A DNA stretch of 64,000 nt from Prionace glauca (GCA_037974335.1 CM075760.1:37085609-37149608), one strand, 5' to 3'. Numbered from the stretch's first letter, positions 33,590 to 45,655 are shown. Numbers and translations are program-made. The notes: generated by a model from the letters alone, not told the origin.

Positions 33590-34055
33590 TGGGTTGAACG
33601 TTGGACGCTGAAGATTTCCCTCAGCTGATTATAAAGATCTCTGTACAGCTCAACTACAATATCAGCTCTCGGTGACTGTATCAGTAAAATTCTCCCAGCT
33701 TATCATTCTGAATCTGTAACTGAGGTTACCTTAGATTTTATTTCAGTTTTCAGTGTAAATTGTATGAGGCATTTTTGTTACAATGTAATTATGGTTAATA
33801 GTTTCCCCGGGGTTCAAGTTTCATGTGTAAATAAGAAACTTGTTTTATTTCTTATTCACATTTGTTAATTCCTCTTCCTATTAATGTCCTGTTTTCTATT
33901 TCTGGTATATGTAACAGATGTACAAATATTGACGAATTCCCTGTGTATGTGTTCTATTTTCAATGTAAAGTTCGATCGTTATATTCACTTTTCTAACTTA
34001 AAAAAATCGTTGTAAAGTCTCTGAATTTTTAAAATAAACATTGAATAAAAATTTA
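33590..34055 (+). terminator. Membrane mu 3' UTR and poly(A) signals
   Basis: AATAAA at 34033-34038 and again at about 34043-34048 close the membrane transcript. The intervening sequence is AT-rich and unremarkable. Confidence 0.75.
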
Positions 34056-34059
34056 ACCA

Positions 34060-34810
34060 TCTCTGGTTTGGCTTAATTCCGTTCTCTAAAAGCCATCAAC
34101 TCCGCTCCATTTCCCTATTATAGAGACCCCCCCCCCCCACCTTTCCCAGACAGGGATGTCCCCCCAGTCATGTCTGGGATGTGGTTGAACTCAAGGCCCA
34201 TACGTGAAAGAGCCACTGCGCCACCCAGTGATCCACCCGTGTAAAAACACCTTCATCTCTGCCCTTTTATCATAAAATCCAGAGACAGAATGAGTGAACA
34301 ATGAGGAGACATCGGTGATTTCATTCATAAATTAGTCCTTCACTGACGAGTTTCAGATAATTCTAAACAGCAAAGGCTCTGCTTCATCAGAGGCCGACGC
34401 AGGACAGTGCTAGGCAGGAATAGTTCCCTTTACACTGCCCCTTAAAAACACTGTCAGAGTCCCTACAGCATGGACTAACAGAACAAATCTCTCTGTACAT
34501 TGTCCGATGAAACAATTTCAAGGCAGGCATACCACAAGCTAGATAGAGAACACATACAGAACAGAGGTGCAAACCATGAGGTGAAACAAAGAGACTGAGG
34601 TGTATTTCACATAAGCACATTATCGATGACAAATTTTCAAATTGTGACTAGTGTTATGGGATAATTTGAAGAGTCCAATACTGTCTTTAACTACAGACAA
34701 TATCAAACTCACGAGGCAGATAAACCTCCACAACTCTCCGCGCAGGAGCAAGGCGCGAAATACAGGTGTCAGTACAAGTGGACAGTGTCATGGACACTGC
34801 CAAGCCTCAG
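34060..34810. other. Intergenic, no gene seen
   Basis: Contains a C run of about 13 at 34127-34139. A small piece near 34200 (GTGAAAGAGCCACTGCGCCAC) looks like a decayed SINE head. Nothing else recognised. Confidence 0.5.
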
Positions 34811-34814
34811 GCCT

Positions 34815-35258
34815 GAAGGGGGGCTGAGTAATGAGGGGTTTGTAGGGGGAGGGGGCTGACAGGAGTGTCTGAGGTGGGAGTGGAACTGAGTGGGTTGTCT
34901 AAGTGGTGAGGGGTTGAGTTGGGTTCTGATGGTGTGGGTGGTTGTGTGAGGAGCCTGAGGAGGAGGTGGCTGAGTGGGGATCTGAGGGGGACAGGGTTGA
35001 GTGGGGTTTTGAGGGTGGGGCGGGTGAGTGAGGAGTCTGGGGGGGACTGGTTTGGGTGGGGTGCTGAGGGTGGGCAGGGCTGATTGAGGTGTCTGAGATT
35101 GAAAGAGGCTGAGTGGTTGTCTGAGGGAGAAGGAGGCTTCCAGAGGGTTATGGGATAGGGTCTGGCTGGGACTATTGTGGCCCATTTGGATTGGTGCAGG
35201 CCCGATGGGCCAAATAACTTCCGCCTGCACGGTTGGAATTCTATGATTCTATGATATA
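34815..35258 (+). repeat. G-rich minisatellite followed by a LINE tail
   Basis: To about 35130, decayed units of 30-40 bp built on GTGGGG, TCTGAGGG and GGTTGAGTGGGG. From about 35165 a LINE-type 3' end: GCAGGCCCGATGGGCCAAAT, then ATTCTATGATTCTATGAT. Confidence 0.65.
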
Positions 35259-35403
35259 AACACGGATTGCTGCTGATTAACACGGGATGGAATTGTCCTA
35301 TCCCGCCCATTATGATTCCCATGGCAGGCGAGACACAGATCATTTAAAAGTCCGATAACCTCAGGTAGGGATTTTCTGGCATTGGAACAAACACGGCCGA
35401 AAA

Positions 35404-36400
35404 ATCATAGAGTCATTGAGCTTTACAGCATGGAAACAGGCCCTTCGGCCCAACTTGTCCATGCTGCCTTTTTTCATCCACCGCTAAGCTAGTCCCAATT
35501 GCCGGCATTTGACCCATTTTCATCTATCTTATCCATCTAACTGACATCATGTTTTTTCACTGTCAAAACTGTACACACCTCTACTCCCTCTGGCACCTTT
35601 TCCAGGCACTCACTAACCTGTGTGTGAAACAATTGCCCATCCAGACCCATTTGCATCTTCTCCTCTCACCTTCGGCCTATTCCCTCGAGTTTTAGACTCC
35701 CCTACTTTTGGGAAAAGATATTGACTATCTAGCTGATCTGTGCCCCTCAGTTTTTTTGTAGACCTCCATAAGTTCACCCCTAGGCTTTCTACACAGCCGG
35801 GAAAAAGTTCCAGTCTATCACGTTTCTCCTGAAAACACAAACAATCAAGTCCCTATACCCTCCTAGTGAATATTTTCTGAACTCTTTGTAGTTTAATAAT
35901 ATCCTTCCTGTAACAGGGTGACCAGAGCTGTACAGAGTATTCCGAGTGTGGCCTTACCAATGTCTTGTACAACTTCAACAAGTTGTCCCAACTCCTTTAT
36001 TCGCTGTTCTGACCAAGGAAACCAAGTGTGCTGATTTCATTCCTCACAACTCTGCCCAACTATGACTCCACTTTCAAGGAGCTATGAACATGTACCCTCC
36101 CAGATTTCTTGGTTCTCGAACCGTCCCCAATGCCTTAGCATTAAGTAAGTGCTGCCCTGGTTCGATCTATCAAATGCATCATCTCGCATTCATCTAAATT
36201 AAACTCCATCGGTCATTCATCAATCCACTGGCCCAATTGATCAAGATCCCATTACAATTAGAGATAACCTTTTTTTCACTATCCACTATGCCACCAATCT
36301 TGGTGTCAACTGAAAACTTAGTAACCATGCCTCCTAAATTCTCATCCAAATTATTAATATAAATGACAAATCACAATGGACCCACCCATGGTGCCGGAAG
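35404..36400 (-). mobile_element. Old CR1-like LINE, minus strand
   Basis: Plus-strand reading begins AATCATAGAGTCATTGAGC and GAAACAGGCCCTTCGGCCCA and runs through the reverse of the reverse transcriptase C-terminus (AGTGTGGCCTTACCAATGTC, CTTGTACAACTTCAAC) to AATTATTAATATAAATGACA (the FIND-type region). It is highly diverged, with no long open frame. Confidence 0.7.
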
Positions 36401-36859
36401 TCACAAGTTAATTTCTCCAAGATTTTGGGTTCAGACTTTCCCCATTTCTTTCACTGATGCGATGCTGACAGCTCTACATTTCCAGGTTTAAAACGTTTTC
36501 CCTTACGGACAGGCTGGGGGGACTTTTGCATAATGTGTTCCTTTTTTTGTCACAATCCCATATCCCAGCAACATTGAAAGATACTGGTCAACCCTTCCGG
36601 CATTTCCAAAATTCCTTCCATTAGGAACGATCACACAGACCCAGAATTATTTTGTGATGCATTGACAAAAATATGTTTTGAATGGAAAATATTAACCTGT
36701 TTGTTCAGTGACTGTAATTAACGTCGGAATTAATTCAACCAGTACTAATCGTGTCTCTGGAGCATTCCCATCCAGGCTTCATAAAGGAGTTATGCACGGT
36801 GTCTTTGGGAGTGTCACAGTGATAAGCGGCTCCACAGAGAGGGAGTCGAGGGATCAACA
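36400..36859. other. Sequence 5' of receptor exon 1
   Basis: No element recognised. It may contain the receptor promoter or 5' UTR, but no TATA or CpG island is evident. Confidence 0.4.
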
Positions 36860-37106
36860 TTGGGAGAAAGAAATTGCAAGCTTTCTGCAATGGACCTGAA
36901 TCCAGGAAAAGTAGATCTGGACGTTCCCATACTGGTTCTGCATCTGAGGGGCAGAGATCTGAATGTTACAACAATTGAGAGGAGTTTATACTCGATACTT
37001 TACAGGCTTTCTCTAGATTGGCTGCCTACAATTCATCGTGTTGAATATGTCCTGAAACTGATTCGATACTTTTACTATCCAATCCTGGCTATTGTTGGTG
37101 TCCCCG
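36860..37106 (+). CDS. GPR139-like receptor, exon 1
   Basis: First coding exon of a rhodopsin-family G-protein-coupled receptor. From ATG 36860 it encodes 82 residues: an N-terminal region of about 67 residues with one sequon (LNVTT), then the start of membrane helix 1 (YYPILAIVGVP), ending one base into a codon before the donor GTAAGT. The helix continues in exon 2. Family members I know from cartilaginous fishes have a shorter N-terminus with the same YPILAIVGVP junction, so the true start may differ (a second ATG is at about 36890) or an upstream non-coding exon may exist. The ligand is not predictable from sequence. Confidence 0.75.
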
Positions 37107-37481
37107 GTAAGTTTCTCCACTGATTATGAATGATGTAGCCCGTGTTTAACTCTGCCACTCTTGCCGTATGCTCTACCCTGTTTGCAACTGTTGCTTGTGG
37201 TCTGAGTCCTTATTGAGTTATCACATCTGGAAAGCGCGGATCACTACGTTAAAGATGCCTGTGTTGTGAAGTTGTGTTTGTAAAGATGTAAAAGATGTTT
37301 AGAAAGATGAAAAAGAATTGCAAAAACCGGTAGGAGCGGGGAAAAGTGTGCGATCACTTTAAAAATGTTATTTTCTTTGACGCTAATATGTTTAAACTGC
37401 AGAATGCACAGAAACTCTAAGTTGCAACACTTATTCCAGAGGCCAAAAACATAGGGGCTGTTTTGGTAACCGGCACAGCAG

Positions 37482-38336
37482 GTTTTGCATTGTGGTCAGC
37501 ACAGTATGAAATCTCACAACACCAGGTTAATGTCCAACAGACTTATTTGGTACCATGAGCTTTTGGAATTTTGCTGTTTCTTCAGGCGTGTGAAGAGCTA
37601 TATTCAAAAACGGAACATATAAAGACACAAACTCAATTAACAAAATAATGGTTGGAATGTGAGTCTTTTCAGGTAAGCAAGTCTGAAAGACACAGACAAT
37701 GTGAGTGGAGAAAGGGTTAAGCATAGGTTAAAGGGGTGTGTATTGTCTCCAGCCAGGGCAGTGAGTGAGATTTCGCAAATCCAGGCAAGTTGTGGGGGTT
37801 ACAGATAGTGTGACATCAACATAAGATCCCAGTTGAGGCCATCCTCAGGTGTGAGGGACTTGGCTATCAGTCTCTGTTCAGCGAACCTGCACTGTCGTGT
37901 GTCATGAAGGTCGCCTTGGAGAATGCGTACGTGAAGATCAGAGGCTGGGTGTCCATGAGTGTTGAAGTATTCCCCAACTGGGATACTCCTGGTGATCGAC
38001 AACCTGGGTTTGCAAAATCTCACTAACTTCCCTGACTGGAGACAATACACATCTCTTTAACCTGTGTTTGGCCATCTCTCCACTCACATTGTCTGTACCT
38101 TTAAGACTTGATTATCTCTATAGACTCACATTCCAACCACTATTGTGTAAATTGAGTTTGTGTCTTTATATGCCCTGTTTGTGAACAGAACTTCCACTCA
38201 CCTGATGATGGGACAGCTCTCCAAAAGCTTGTGCTACCAAATGAACCTGTTGGACTTGAACCTGGTGTTGTGAGAATTCTTACTGTGCTTACCCCAGTCC
38301 AACGCGAGCATCTCCACATCATAGTTTTGCATTATG
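37482..38336 (-). mobile_element. Penelope-type element in receptor intron, with target duplication
   Basis: Flanked by GTTTTGCATTGTG (37482-37494) and GTTTTGCATTATG (38324-38336), a 13-bp target duplication with one difference. The ends are inverted copies of the ACAACACCAGGTTAA..GTCCAACAG repeat. Between them the minus strand encodes a GIY-YIG endonuclease C-terminal remnant (IPVGEYFNTHGHPASDL, HDTRQCRFAEQRLIAK). It lacks the reverse transcriptase, so it is a short derivative. Confidence 0.75.
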
Positions 38337-38779
38337 CCAGCTGATGTATTTAAATAAAACACACAGCTAAAAGGGACCTATTTGAAGTTATTGTTGTTGC
38401 CAACCTCAAGCCAATCTGAGTCCAGGGTTGTTGACAGGTCATTAGGATTATATAAAAAAAACACAGAACTGCCTTCAGGGCAGATCCACCAGTGCTTGAG
38501 CCAGGAGTACAACCAGAAGCAGAGCCCGATCACCTGAAGCAGTTAGATTTCAGACAGCCATGGAGAGAGATTACTTCTCTCAATGGGTGGTGAATCTGTT
38601 GAATTAATTATCGGAGAGCGGTGGACGTTAGGACTTGATGAACTTAAGGAGACAGACAGAACTTTGAATATTAATGGATTAGAGCATGGACTGGGGGTGC
38701 GGTTCGTAGTGGAGGGCAGCACTGCTTGGGAATGGGAAGGGAGGGAGGGGGCTGGGTAGTATCGTACTTGGTGTGCCCC

Positions 38780-39995
38780 TGATCGAACATAGAACACTAC
38801 AGCACAAACAGGCCCTTCGGCCCACAAGTTGTGCCGATCACATCCATACCTACCAAGCCATAGAATTATCTGTAACTTCCAATGCCATTAGATCCCATAT
38901 ACTCATCCAGAAGTCTTTTAAATGACCCCAGCGAGTTCCCCTCTACCACCACTGACGGCAGCCGATTCCACTCACTCACCACCCTCTGAGTGAAAAACTT
39001 ACCCCGAACATCTCCTCTGTACTTGCTTCCCAGCACCTTAAACCTGTGTCCTCTCGTATCAACCATTTCAACCGTGGGAAATAGCCTCCGAGAATCCACC
39101 CTATCTATTCCTCTCAACATTTTACAAAACTTCTATAAGGTCGCCTCTCAACCTTTGTCTCTCCAGGGAGAAGAGACCTAGCTCCCTCAACCTATCTTCA
39201 TAAGGCATGCCTCCCAATCCAGGCAATGTCCTTGTAAATCTTCTCTGCACCCTCTCAATAGCTTCCACATCCTTCCTGTAGTAAGCCGACCAGAACTGCA
39301 CACAGTACTCCAAGTGGGGTCTGACAAGGGTCCTATAAAGTTGCAGCATTACCTCCTGACTCCTAAACTCAATGCCTCGATTAATGAAGGCCAGTACACC
39401 ATCCACCTGCGAGGCCTATTTAAGAGTCCTACGGACCCAGACCCCAAGATCCTTCTGCCGTTCAACCCTTCAGCTGAGACTGCTACCCTTGACATTGCAC
39501 TCCTGCATCCTTTTGGTCCTGCCAAAATGGACCACTACACATTTATCCGTGTTGAAGTCCAGCTGCCACTTCTCCGCCCAGTCTTGCATCCTATTTATGT
39601 CACGCTGCAACTTCTGACATCCCTCCAGACTATCCACAACACCACCAACTTTCGTATCGTCGGCGAACTTCCTAACCCATCCCTCCACTTCCTCATCTAG
39701 GTCATTTATGAAAATGACAAACAGCAAGGGTCCAAGAATAGATCCCTGGGGCACTCCACTGGTGACCGACCTCCATGCAGAAAAAGACCCATCCACAATC
39801 ACTCTCTGCCTTCTGCAGGCAAGCCACTTCTGGGTCCACAAAGCCAAAGCCCCTTGGATCCCATGCCCTCTCACCTTCGCAAGAAATCTTGCATGGGGGA
39901 CCTTATCAAACACCTTGCTATAGTCCATGTAAACCACATCCGCCATTCTTCCTTCATCAATGTGTCCAGCCAAGATAGTTAAGGGTTTACTTGGC
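38780..39995 (-). mobile_element. CR1-type LINE with reverse transcriptase core
   Basis: Minus-strand frames 39470-39997, 39122-39406 and 38866-39120 cover the RT core (VVYMDYSKVFDKVPH, SGVPQGSILGPLLFVIFIND and catalytic KFADDTKV), the thumb (LVRPHLEYCVQFWSAY), and the C-terminus (FFTQRVVSEWNRLPSVVVEG). The 3' end reads GGGCCGAAGGGCCTGTTTGT on the minus strand. 5' truncated. Open segments suggest a moderately young copy. Confidence 0.85.
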
Positions 39996-41272
39996 AATTG
40001 TCCAGAAGACGTATTCCACTGGGAAGCTGTGCTGTGCCTGCTACCATCTGGCCAACTTACATCAGATCATAGATTCACAGAAAACAAAATAGAGGGGATA
40101 AGCTCGAGTGACTTCGGGTTTTATTTTAAAGGTGCAGGCTATACGGACACGGTAATGACATCTGCGGACCTGTTGCGGAGATAGGTGAACTGTAGTGGAT
40201 CCAAGCAATCTGGGAGGTTGGAACTGATTCTTGCCATAACTAACGTCCTGGTGCATCATATAATATTGGACAAATGTGTCACTGGAGAATAGTCATTAAG
40301 GCAGGCTGCTTGGTTTTTCTTTGGCAGCGGCCTTGGTTTGAGTTTTTTTTTTACTTGGCGCATGGATCAGCGACTTTCCGACTGAGAGAGGACTCACTGC
40401 ACTTCCCTGGTTCAGTAGGCAGCAAAAGATAATACACTGGGCACTTTGAAAGGTAGCTATACACTGAACCCTGATGCTTTGAAAGCAAACCCTCTGTGTC
40501 ATTCGAGTGTGAGATTATTATTTCTTCCAGTGTTGTGCGTTCAGTGGCCACAATGCTGTGGTCTCCCCTACAGGATATAATCATTTGTAAATATTATAGA
40601 GATTCTGAACGGTCGAGGCATTAGGATCTCTCTCTGCCAACTGCTGGTAGTGTCCAGAGGAAAGGGTAAAACCAGCACTGTTTGGTAGCAGCTCTGCTGC
40701 AGGGCTTGTCAGTAGCTATCTGAAAGGTGACAGATTACTGCTTACAGGACTCCACTCTGAATTTTCTGTCAGAGTTACCTCCACAGCCTTCTCACACTCC
40801 AAATCCCCCATAAGGTAGAAAGACTATTTACCTAGAGCTGAGTGAGGGTCAATTTTGAGGACACCCGGAAAACTCTTTCCAAAATGTACACCATTTTGTA
40901 CCTAACATGGAGCATCATATTGGCACAGTGGTGTTAGTGCGAGTGGGTGAAACGACTATTATGGACTCAGGGTGTAGTTCAATAACGGCACAGCTTTATT
41001 TTCTTTTTCGTCGACGGAGGCACAGTCAGGTCATACAATCAGACTGTCCCGAAAGCATACTAAACACCCACCGTATCGGGCCACAGTTATACCTGATCTT
41101 CGGTGTAGTATGCGATTCAAATGTTAATACTTTATTTACAGTATTTGACTTCAGCCATCCTGTCTTGATGTTTTCGAGTGTTGGGGCAATTCTTTTAAGT
41201 GTGTGTTAATCATTTTTGTCTGATTGGTTATTAATGGTCTAGAATCTCAGAGGTTTGAACCATTAGGTGTAG
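39996..41272. other. Receptor intron, no element recognised
   Basis: No recognisable gene or repeat over about 1.3 kb. Confidence 0.5.
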
Positions 41273-41822
41273 AACATAAAACATAGAACACTACAGCACA
41301 AACAGGCCCTTCGGCCCACGAGTTGCACCGATCACATCAACACCTACCAACCTACAGACCTATCTATAACCCTCAATCTCATTAAACCCCATATACTCAT
41401 CCAGAAGTCTTTTAAAAGACCCCAGCGAGTTCGCCTCCACAACCACTGACGGCAGCCGATTCCATTCACTCACCACCCTCTGAGTGAAAAACTTACCCCT
41501 AACATCACTTCTGAACTTCCCTCCCTGTACCTTAAATCTGAGTCCTCTTGTAGCAACCATTTCAACCCGGGGAAATAGCCTCTGGGAGTCCACCCTATCT
41601 ATTCCTCTAAACATTTTGTAAATTTCTATCAGGTCGCCTCTCAACCTTCATCTCTCCAGGGAAAAGAGTCCCAGCTTCCTCAACCTAACTTCATAAGGCA
41701 TGCCTCCCAGTCTAGGCAACATCCTTGTAAATCTCCTCTGTACCCTCTCAATAGCTTCTACATCTTTCCTATAGTGAGGCGACCAGAACTGCGCACAATA
41801 CTCTAAATGAGGCCTGACAAGG
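41273..41822 (-). mobile_element. CR1-type LINE fragment
   Basis: Same subfamily as 38780-39995: AACATAGAACACTACAGCAC then GGCCCTTCGGCCCACGAGTT at the 3' end. The minus frame 41360-41644 has GKFFTQRVVSEWNRLPSVVVEA. Truncated in the thumb region. Confidence 0.85.
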
Positions 41823-42154
41823 GTCTTCTAAAATGTGTCATTGATCTCCAAAGATGTTTAAAGGGCCAGGGACGTTTCCTTAACTATGCTAATTTTAGGT
41901 GTCTCCATGGGTTGTTTGACTGTTTTAGAAGTGCTGATTTTGATGGGGTGGGATTTTTAAAAAAAAATTTACTTCCTGTAGGTGCCATCCTGTCCAGCTT
42001 CCCTTGTGTGCTCACCCTCATTTGCATTCTAAAAGTATGCTCTTGCCTACTGATCGGTGTCTGTTCCTTTGTGAATTTTGTGGAGAGGCTCTGAGTGTAA
42101 TTTTACTCTGCCTCCATATTTTGTGCCCAATTTCATAAAATCTGCTGTTGGATA

Positions 42155-42310
42155 ACAGTGGTTCGCAGTGCTGACTCACAGCATCAGAAATCTGGGTTCA
42201 ATTCCAGGCTTGGGTCACTGTTTGTGTTGAGTTTGGACCTTATCTCCGTGTCTGCATGGGTTTCCTCCAGATGCTCCACTTTCCTCTCACACTCCAAAAG
42301 ATGTGCTGGA
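42155..42310 (+). mobile_element. HE1-like SINE, truncated
   Basis: Head TGGTTCGCAGTGCTGACTCA, box-B-like TGGGTTCAATTCCAGGC, and GTGTCTGCATGGGTTTCCTC, stopping at AAGATGTGCTGG. It ends about 120 bases before receptor exon 2. An octamer ATTTGCAT at 42030-42037 just upstream is probably chance. Confidence 0.7.
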
Positions 42311-42431
42311 TTATAAAAAAAAACTCATTCAGTGTGTGTGCACATTTAAAAAATTGTTGAACCTGCAGTTTAAATGGTAACTTATTCCCCTGATTCATGT
42401 CTAATTTTATTCCTTACTTCCTTCCTGGCAG

Positions 42432-43333
42432 TGAACATAATGATAATTGTGACGTTGATGAGCAGAAACTGTGGTTTGTCCAAATGTATCACTCGTTATC
42501 TGGTGGCCATGTCAGCGGGAGATCTGCTCGTCATTATCCTCGACCTGATATTGAGACACATTCCCATTGTGTATTGGGAACACTTTTATTTCCTACTGTC
42601 ATTCCCCGTGTGTAACATCCACGCCGTCCTGCTTTATGCAGCCACTGACTGTTCCGTCTGGTTCACCGTCACTTTCACCTTTGATCGATTTGTGGCCATT
42701 TGCTGCTCGAAGCTGAAAAGTAAATATTGCACTGAGAAATCAGCAGCTGTGGTTCTGGGAACAGTGACAGTGCTGAGCTGTTTAAAAAATGTTTCCTGGT
42801 ATTTTATGTTATTAAATCGATATGGGTTGATGAACAATCCCTGGTTTTGTGGTTTCTCATGGGAAGCTGCAGAATCTCCGGTCTGGGGAACAATCGAGTT
42901 CCTCCACAACATTCTAACCCCGTGTGTCCCATTCGTCCTGATTCTGCTGCTCAATGCTCTCATCGTCAGACACATTTTTGTGAGCAGCAGAGCCCGCAGG
43001 AGACTCCGGGCTCACAGCAGTGGGGAGACCCCAAGTGACCCAGAGATGGAGAGTCGAAGAAAATCCATCACTTTACTGTTTGTTATCTCAGCCAATTTCA
43101 TCCTCTTATGGTCGACATTAATGGTTTATACCATATGGATTCGGATGTATAATTTGGGCTATCAATCAGTAAGGTTACATCTTTTTGTTTTGGAATTGGG
43201 CTTTATGCTGCAACTCACAAGTTGCTGCACAAATACAGCCATTTACGCTGTGACACAGACTCACTTCAGACAGCAGTTAAAAGATCTCCTGAAATACCCC
43301 CTTACTGCAATGCTTCAACTCAATAAACCCTGA
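42432..43333 (+). CDS. GPR139-like receptor, exon 2
   Basis: Carries helices 1 (rest) to 7 of a rhodopsin-family receptor in the plasma membrane. The acceptor CCTGGCAG joins exon 1 in phase 1 (G|TG, Val), giving VGVPVNIMIIVTL; the spliced protein is 382 residues. Marks are Asn1.50 in VNIM, Asp2.50 in MSAGDLL (about residue 113), Cys3.25 in FPVCNIH, DRF in place of DRY (about 167-169), and SRARRRLR in loop 3. Helix 6 reads FILLWSTL without the usual CWxP, and helix 7 reads TNTAIYAVTQ in place of NPxxY. This pattern (CGLSKCITRYLVAM, YAATDCSVWFTVTFTFDRF) is that of the expanded GPR139-like group of cartilaginous fishes. No breaks. Confidence 0.88.
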
Positions 43334-43399
43334 CAGGAAACTGCAACCACAAGTTCCATGACTGTTTCTGTTGCAATTCATATTGAAAACAAAACACCC

Positions 43400-43833
43400 T
43401 TGCAGAAGCAGAAATAGTTACAGGTAGAGAGAGAGGGGACAATATTAACAACAATGAGAGTGATAGAGAGAGAGATTGGCAGAGAGAGGGAAAAACACAA
43501 AGAAAGAGTTTCTAACAGGGACAGAGAAAGAAACAGACAGAGAGAGAGAAAGAACAGAAACAGAGAGAGACTCTTACAGAGCGAGAGAGACAGGGATAGA
43601 GAGTGGAGAAAATGATGAAGGTGATATACAGAGAAGGAGAAAGAGAGACAGAAGAAGACAAACTGGGGGTTGTAATAAAAGAGGGAAAGGGAGAGGAAGG
43701 GAAAATGGGAGACAAAAAGTGGGGCAAAGGGAAATAGCCAGAGGCAGAAAGAAACAGATATAGAGACAGAGAGCGGAAATGAATGGGAAACAGTGAGACT
43801 GAATGAGTATAATGGAAATAACAAGAACAAAAG

Positions 43834-43889
<56 letters not shown>

Positions 43890-43912
43890 GCACAGAAAGT
43901 GACGGAGAGACA
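43400..43912 (+). repeat. GA-rich simple repeat with (GT)n and (GA)n
   Basis: Purine-rich GAGAGAGA and AGACAGAGA runs. (GT)n at about 43839-43867, then (GA)n to 43889. Open frames on both strands are artefacts. Confidence 0.85.
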
Positions 43913-44079
43913 TATTTAAAGACTTTACCGATAACCATCAGGTGGAGTTATTGGAATATGAGCTCCCTGATTGAGGCAGTTAATGCTGTCCACTCCAGGA
44001 GCTCTGCAGATGTATATAATATGGAGTGTCTTGGTTACCAGAACTCAGGATGTGTACACTTAGGATGTGGACAGGTGGT

Positions 44080-44347
44080 TTTATCACTCGACTATTAATA
44101 CAGAAACTCAGCTAATGTATTGGGCATCCGGGTTCCAATCTCGTCACAGCAGATGGTGGAATTTGAATAAATAGATCAGGAGTTTAGAATCCGCTGGTGA
44201 CCATAAAAAAATTGTTGATTGTCGGGAAAACCCCAACTGGTTCACCAATGTCCCAGGAAAGGAAATCTGTTGTCCTTCCGTGGTCAGGCCTAACCGTGAC
44301 TCCAGGGCCGCAACAATGTGGTTGACACTTAATTGCCCTCTGAACAC
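44080..44347 (+). mobile_element. SINE-like repeat, near full length
   Basis: Head with GCATCCGGGTTCCAATCTCG (box-B-like), then ATGGTGGAATTTGAATAAAT, GTTGATTGTCGGGAAAACCC, TCCTTCCGTGGTCAGGCCTA and ATGTGGTTGACACTTAATTG. Best copy of this family in the window. Confidence 0.6.
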
Positions 44348-44349
44348 GG

Positions 44350-44985
44350 GTGACTAGGAGGCCGAGTCGCGAAGGCAGATATCTTGAGCTGGTTACAATT
44401 AACAGACAACTGGTCACATCCCCAACGGAAGAGACAGTAATCATGAACTTTTTCAAAATTCTCCCAGCGGCAGCCAATAATATTTGGCTGTGGAGGCAAA
44501 CTTACCCAGTCCTGAATAAACTGAAGAAGTAAGAGCTGATGGGGGTAACCAAAAGGCTGTTACAGCAGAATTGCACCCATATTGGAGTGGCAGAGAACAG
44601 CTGACTGTGGAAGATGGCATACTCCTATGGGGTTCAAGAGTGTCATCCTGAGACACCATCCCAACCTGGCCGAACTTTACCAAGGCCACCCAGGAGTGGC
44701 AAACTGACGATCCTCCAAATTGCCACGTCTGGTGGCCAGGTATGGATACAGATATTTGCTTGTGTGTCAGTGTTGGCAATATCAACAAGGGCAGAACAGT
44801 CACCAGTCACTATTCTTTACACTTGGGTTGGCCGTAGACGTGAGTGCACATGGACAGTGCCGGACCGTTCATGGGGTCTGTGTTCCTGATATTGGTAGAT
44901 GCTCATTCAAAATGGATGGCCATACACAGGATGAGTTAATCAAACACAAGGAGAAGAGTGGAGAAACTTCACACCTCTTTCTTGA
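44350..44985 (+). mobile_element. Ty3/gypsy-type LTR retrotransposon fossil (integrase part)
   Basis: Sequence resembling the zinc-binding and core integrase region of Ty3/gypsy elements, including a stretch near 44870-44920 like LILVDAHSKW. No long terminal repeats, gag, protease or reverse transcriptase are recognisable nearby. It is an old, broken partial copy with several breaks. Confidence 0.55.
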
Positions 44986-45079
44986 CATCAGGCATTCTGC
45001 AGGTGTTGAATTCTAAAAATGGACCACCCTCCATCAGTCAGGAATTTGTGCATTGCATGAACTTGAGCAATATTTGATG

Positions 45080-45655
45080 CGTTGCTGTAGAGGGTACTGG
45101 TGAGGCTGCAACAGGAATACCGTGTGCAGTTTTGATCGGCGTACTTGTGGAAGGATATATTGGCCTTGGAGGGAGTGCAGAGAAGGTTCACTGGGCTGAT
45201 ACCAGAGATGAGGGGGTTAACCTATGAGGAGAGATTTAATAGACTGTGTCTGTATTCATTAGAGTTTAGAAGGCTGAGGGGGGATCTCATAAGATAATGA
45301 AGGGGATGGATAGGGTAGAGGTAGAGAGTTTCTTCCCGCTTAGAAAGGACAGCAGGACTAGAGGGCACAGCCTCAAAATAATGGGGGGAGGACAGTTTAG
45401 ATCGGAGTTGAGGAGGAACTTCTTCACTCAAAGGGTGGTGAATCTCTGGAATTCTCTGCCCATTGAAATGTGGAGGCTACCTCGCTGAATACATTTAAGT
45501 CATGGGTAGATAGATTTCTGATAGACAAGGGAATTAAGGGTTATGGGGAGAAAGCGGGAAAGTGGAATTGATTCACTTCAGATCAGCCATGATTTTGTCG
45601 AATGGCAGGGCAGGCTCGAAGGCCTACTGCTGCTCCCATTTCTTATGTTCTTATG
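45080..45655 (+). mobile_element. CR1-type LINE 3' part
   Basis: Matches the copy at the window start from LVR..EY.VQF through WNSLPIE to the tail TTTCTTATGTTCTTATG. Decayed relative to that copy. Confidence 0.8.

Noticed and set aside
34769-35343. Proline-rich minus frames
   Set aside because: Composition artefact of the G-rich minisatellite.
43378-43938. 186-codon minus-strand frame
   Set aside because: Translation of GA and GT simple repeat.
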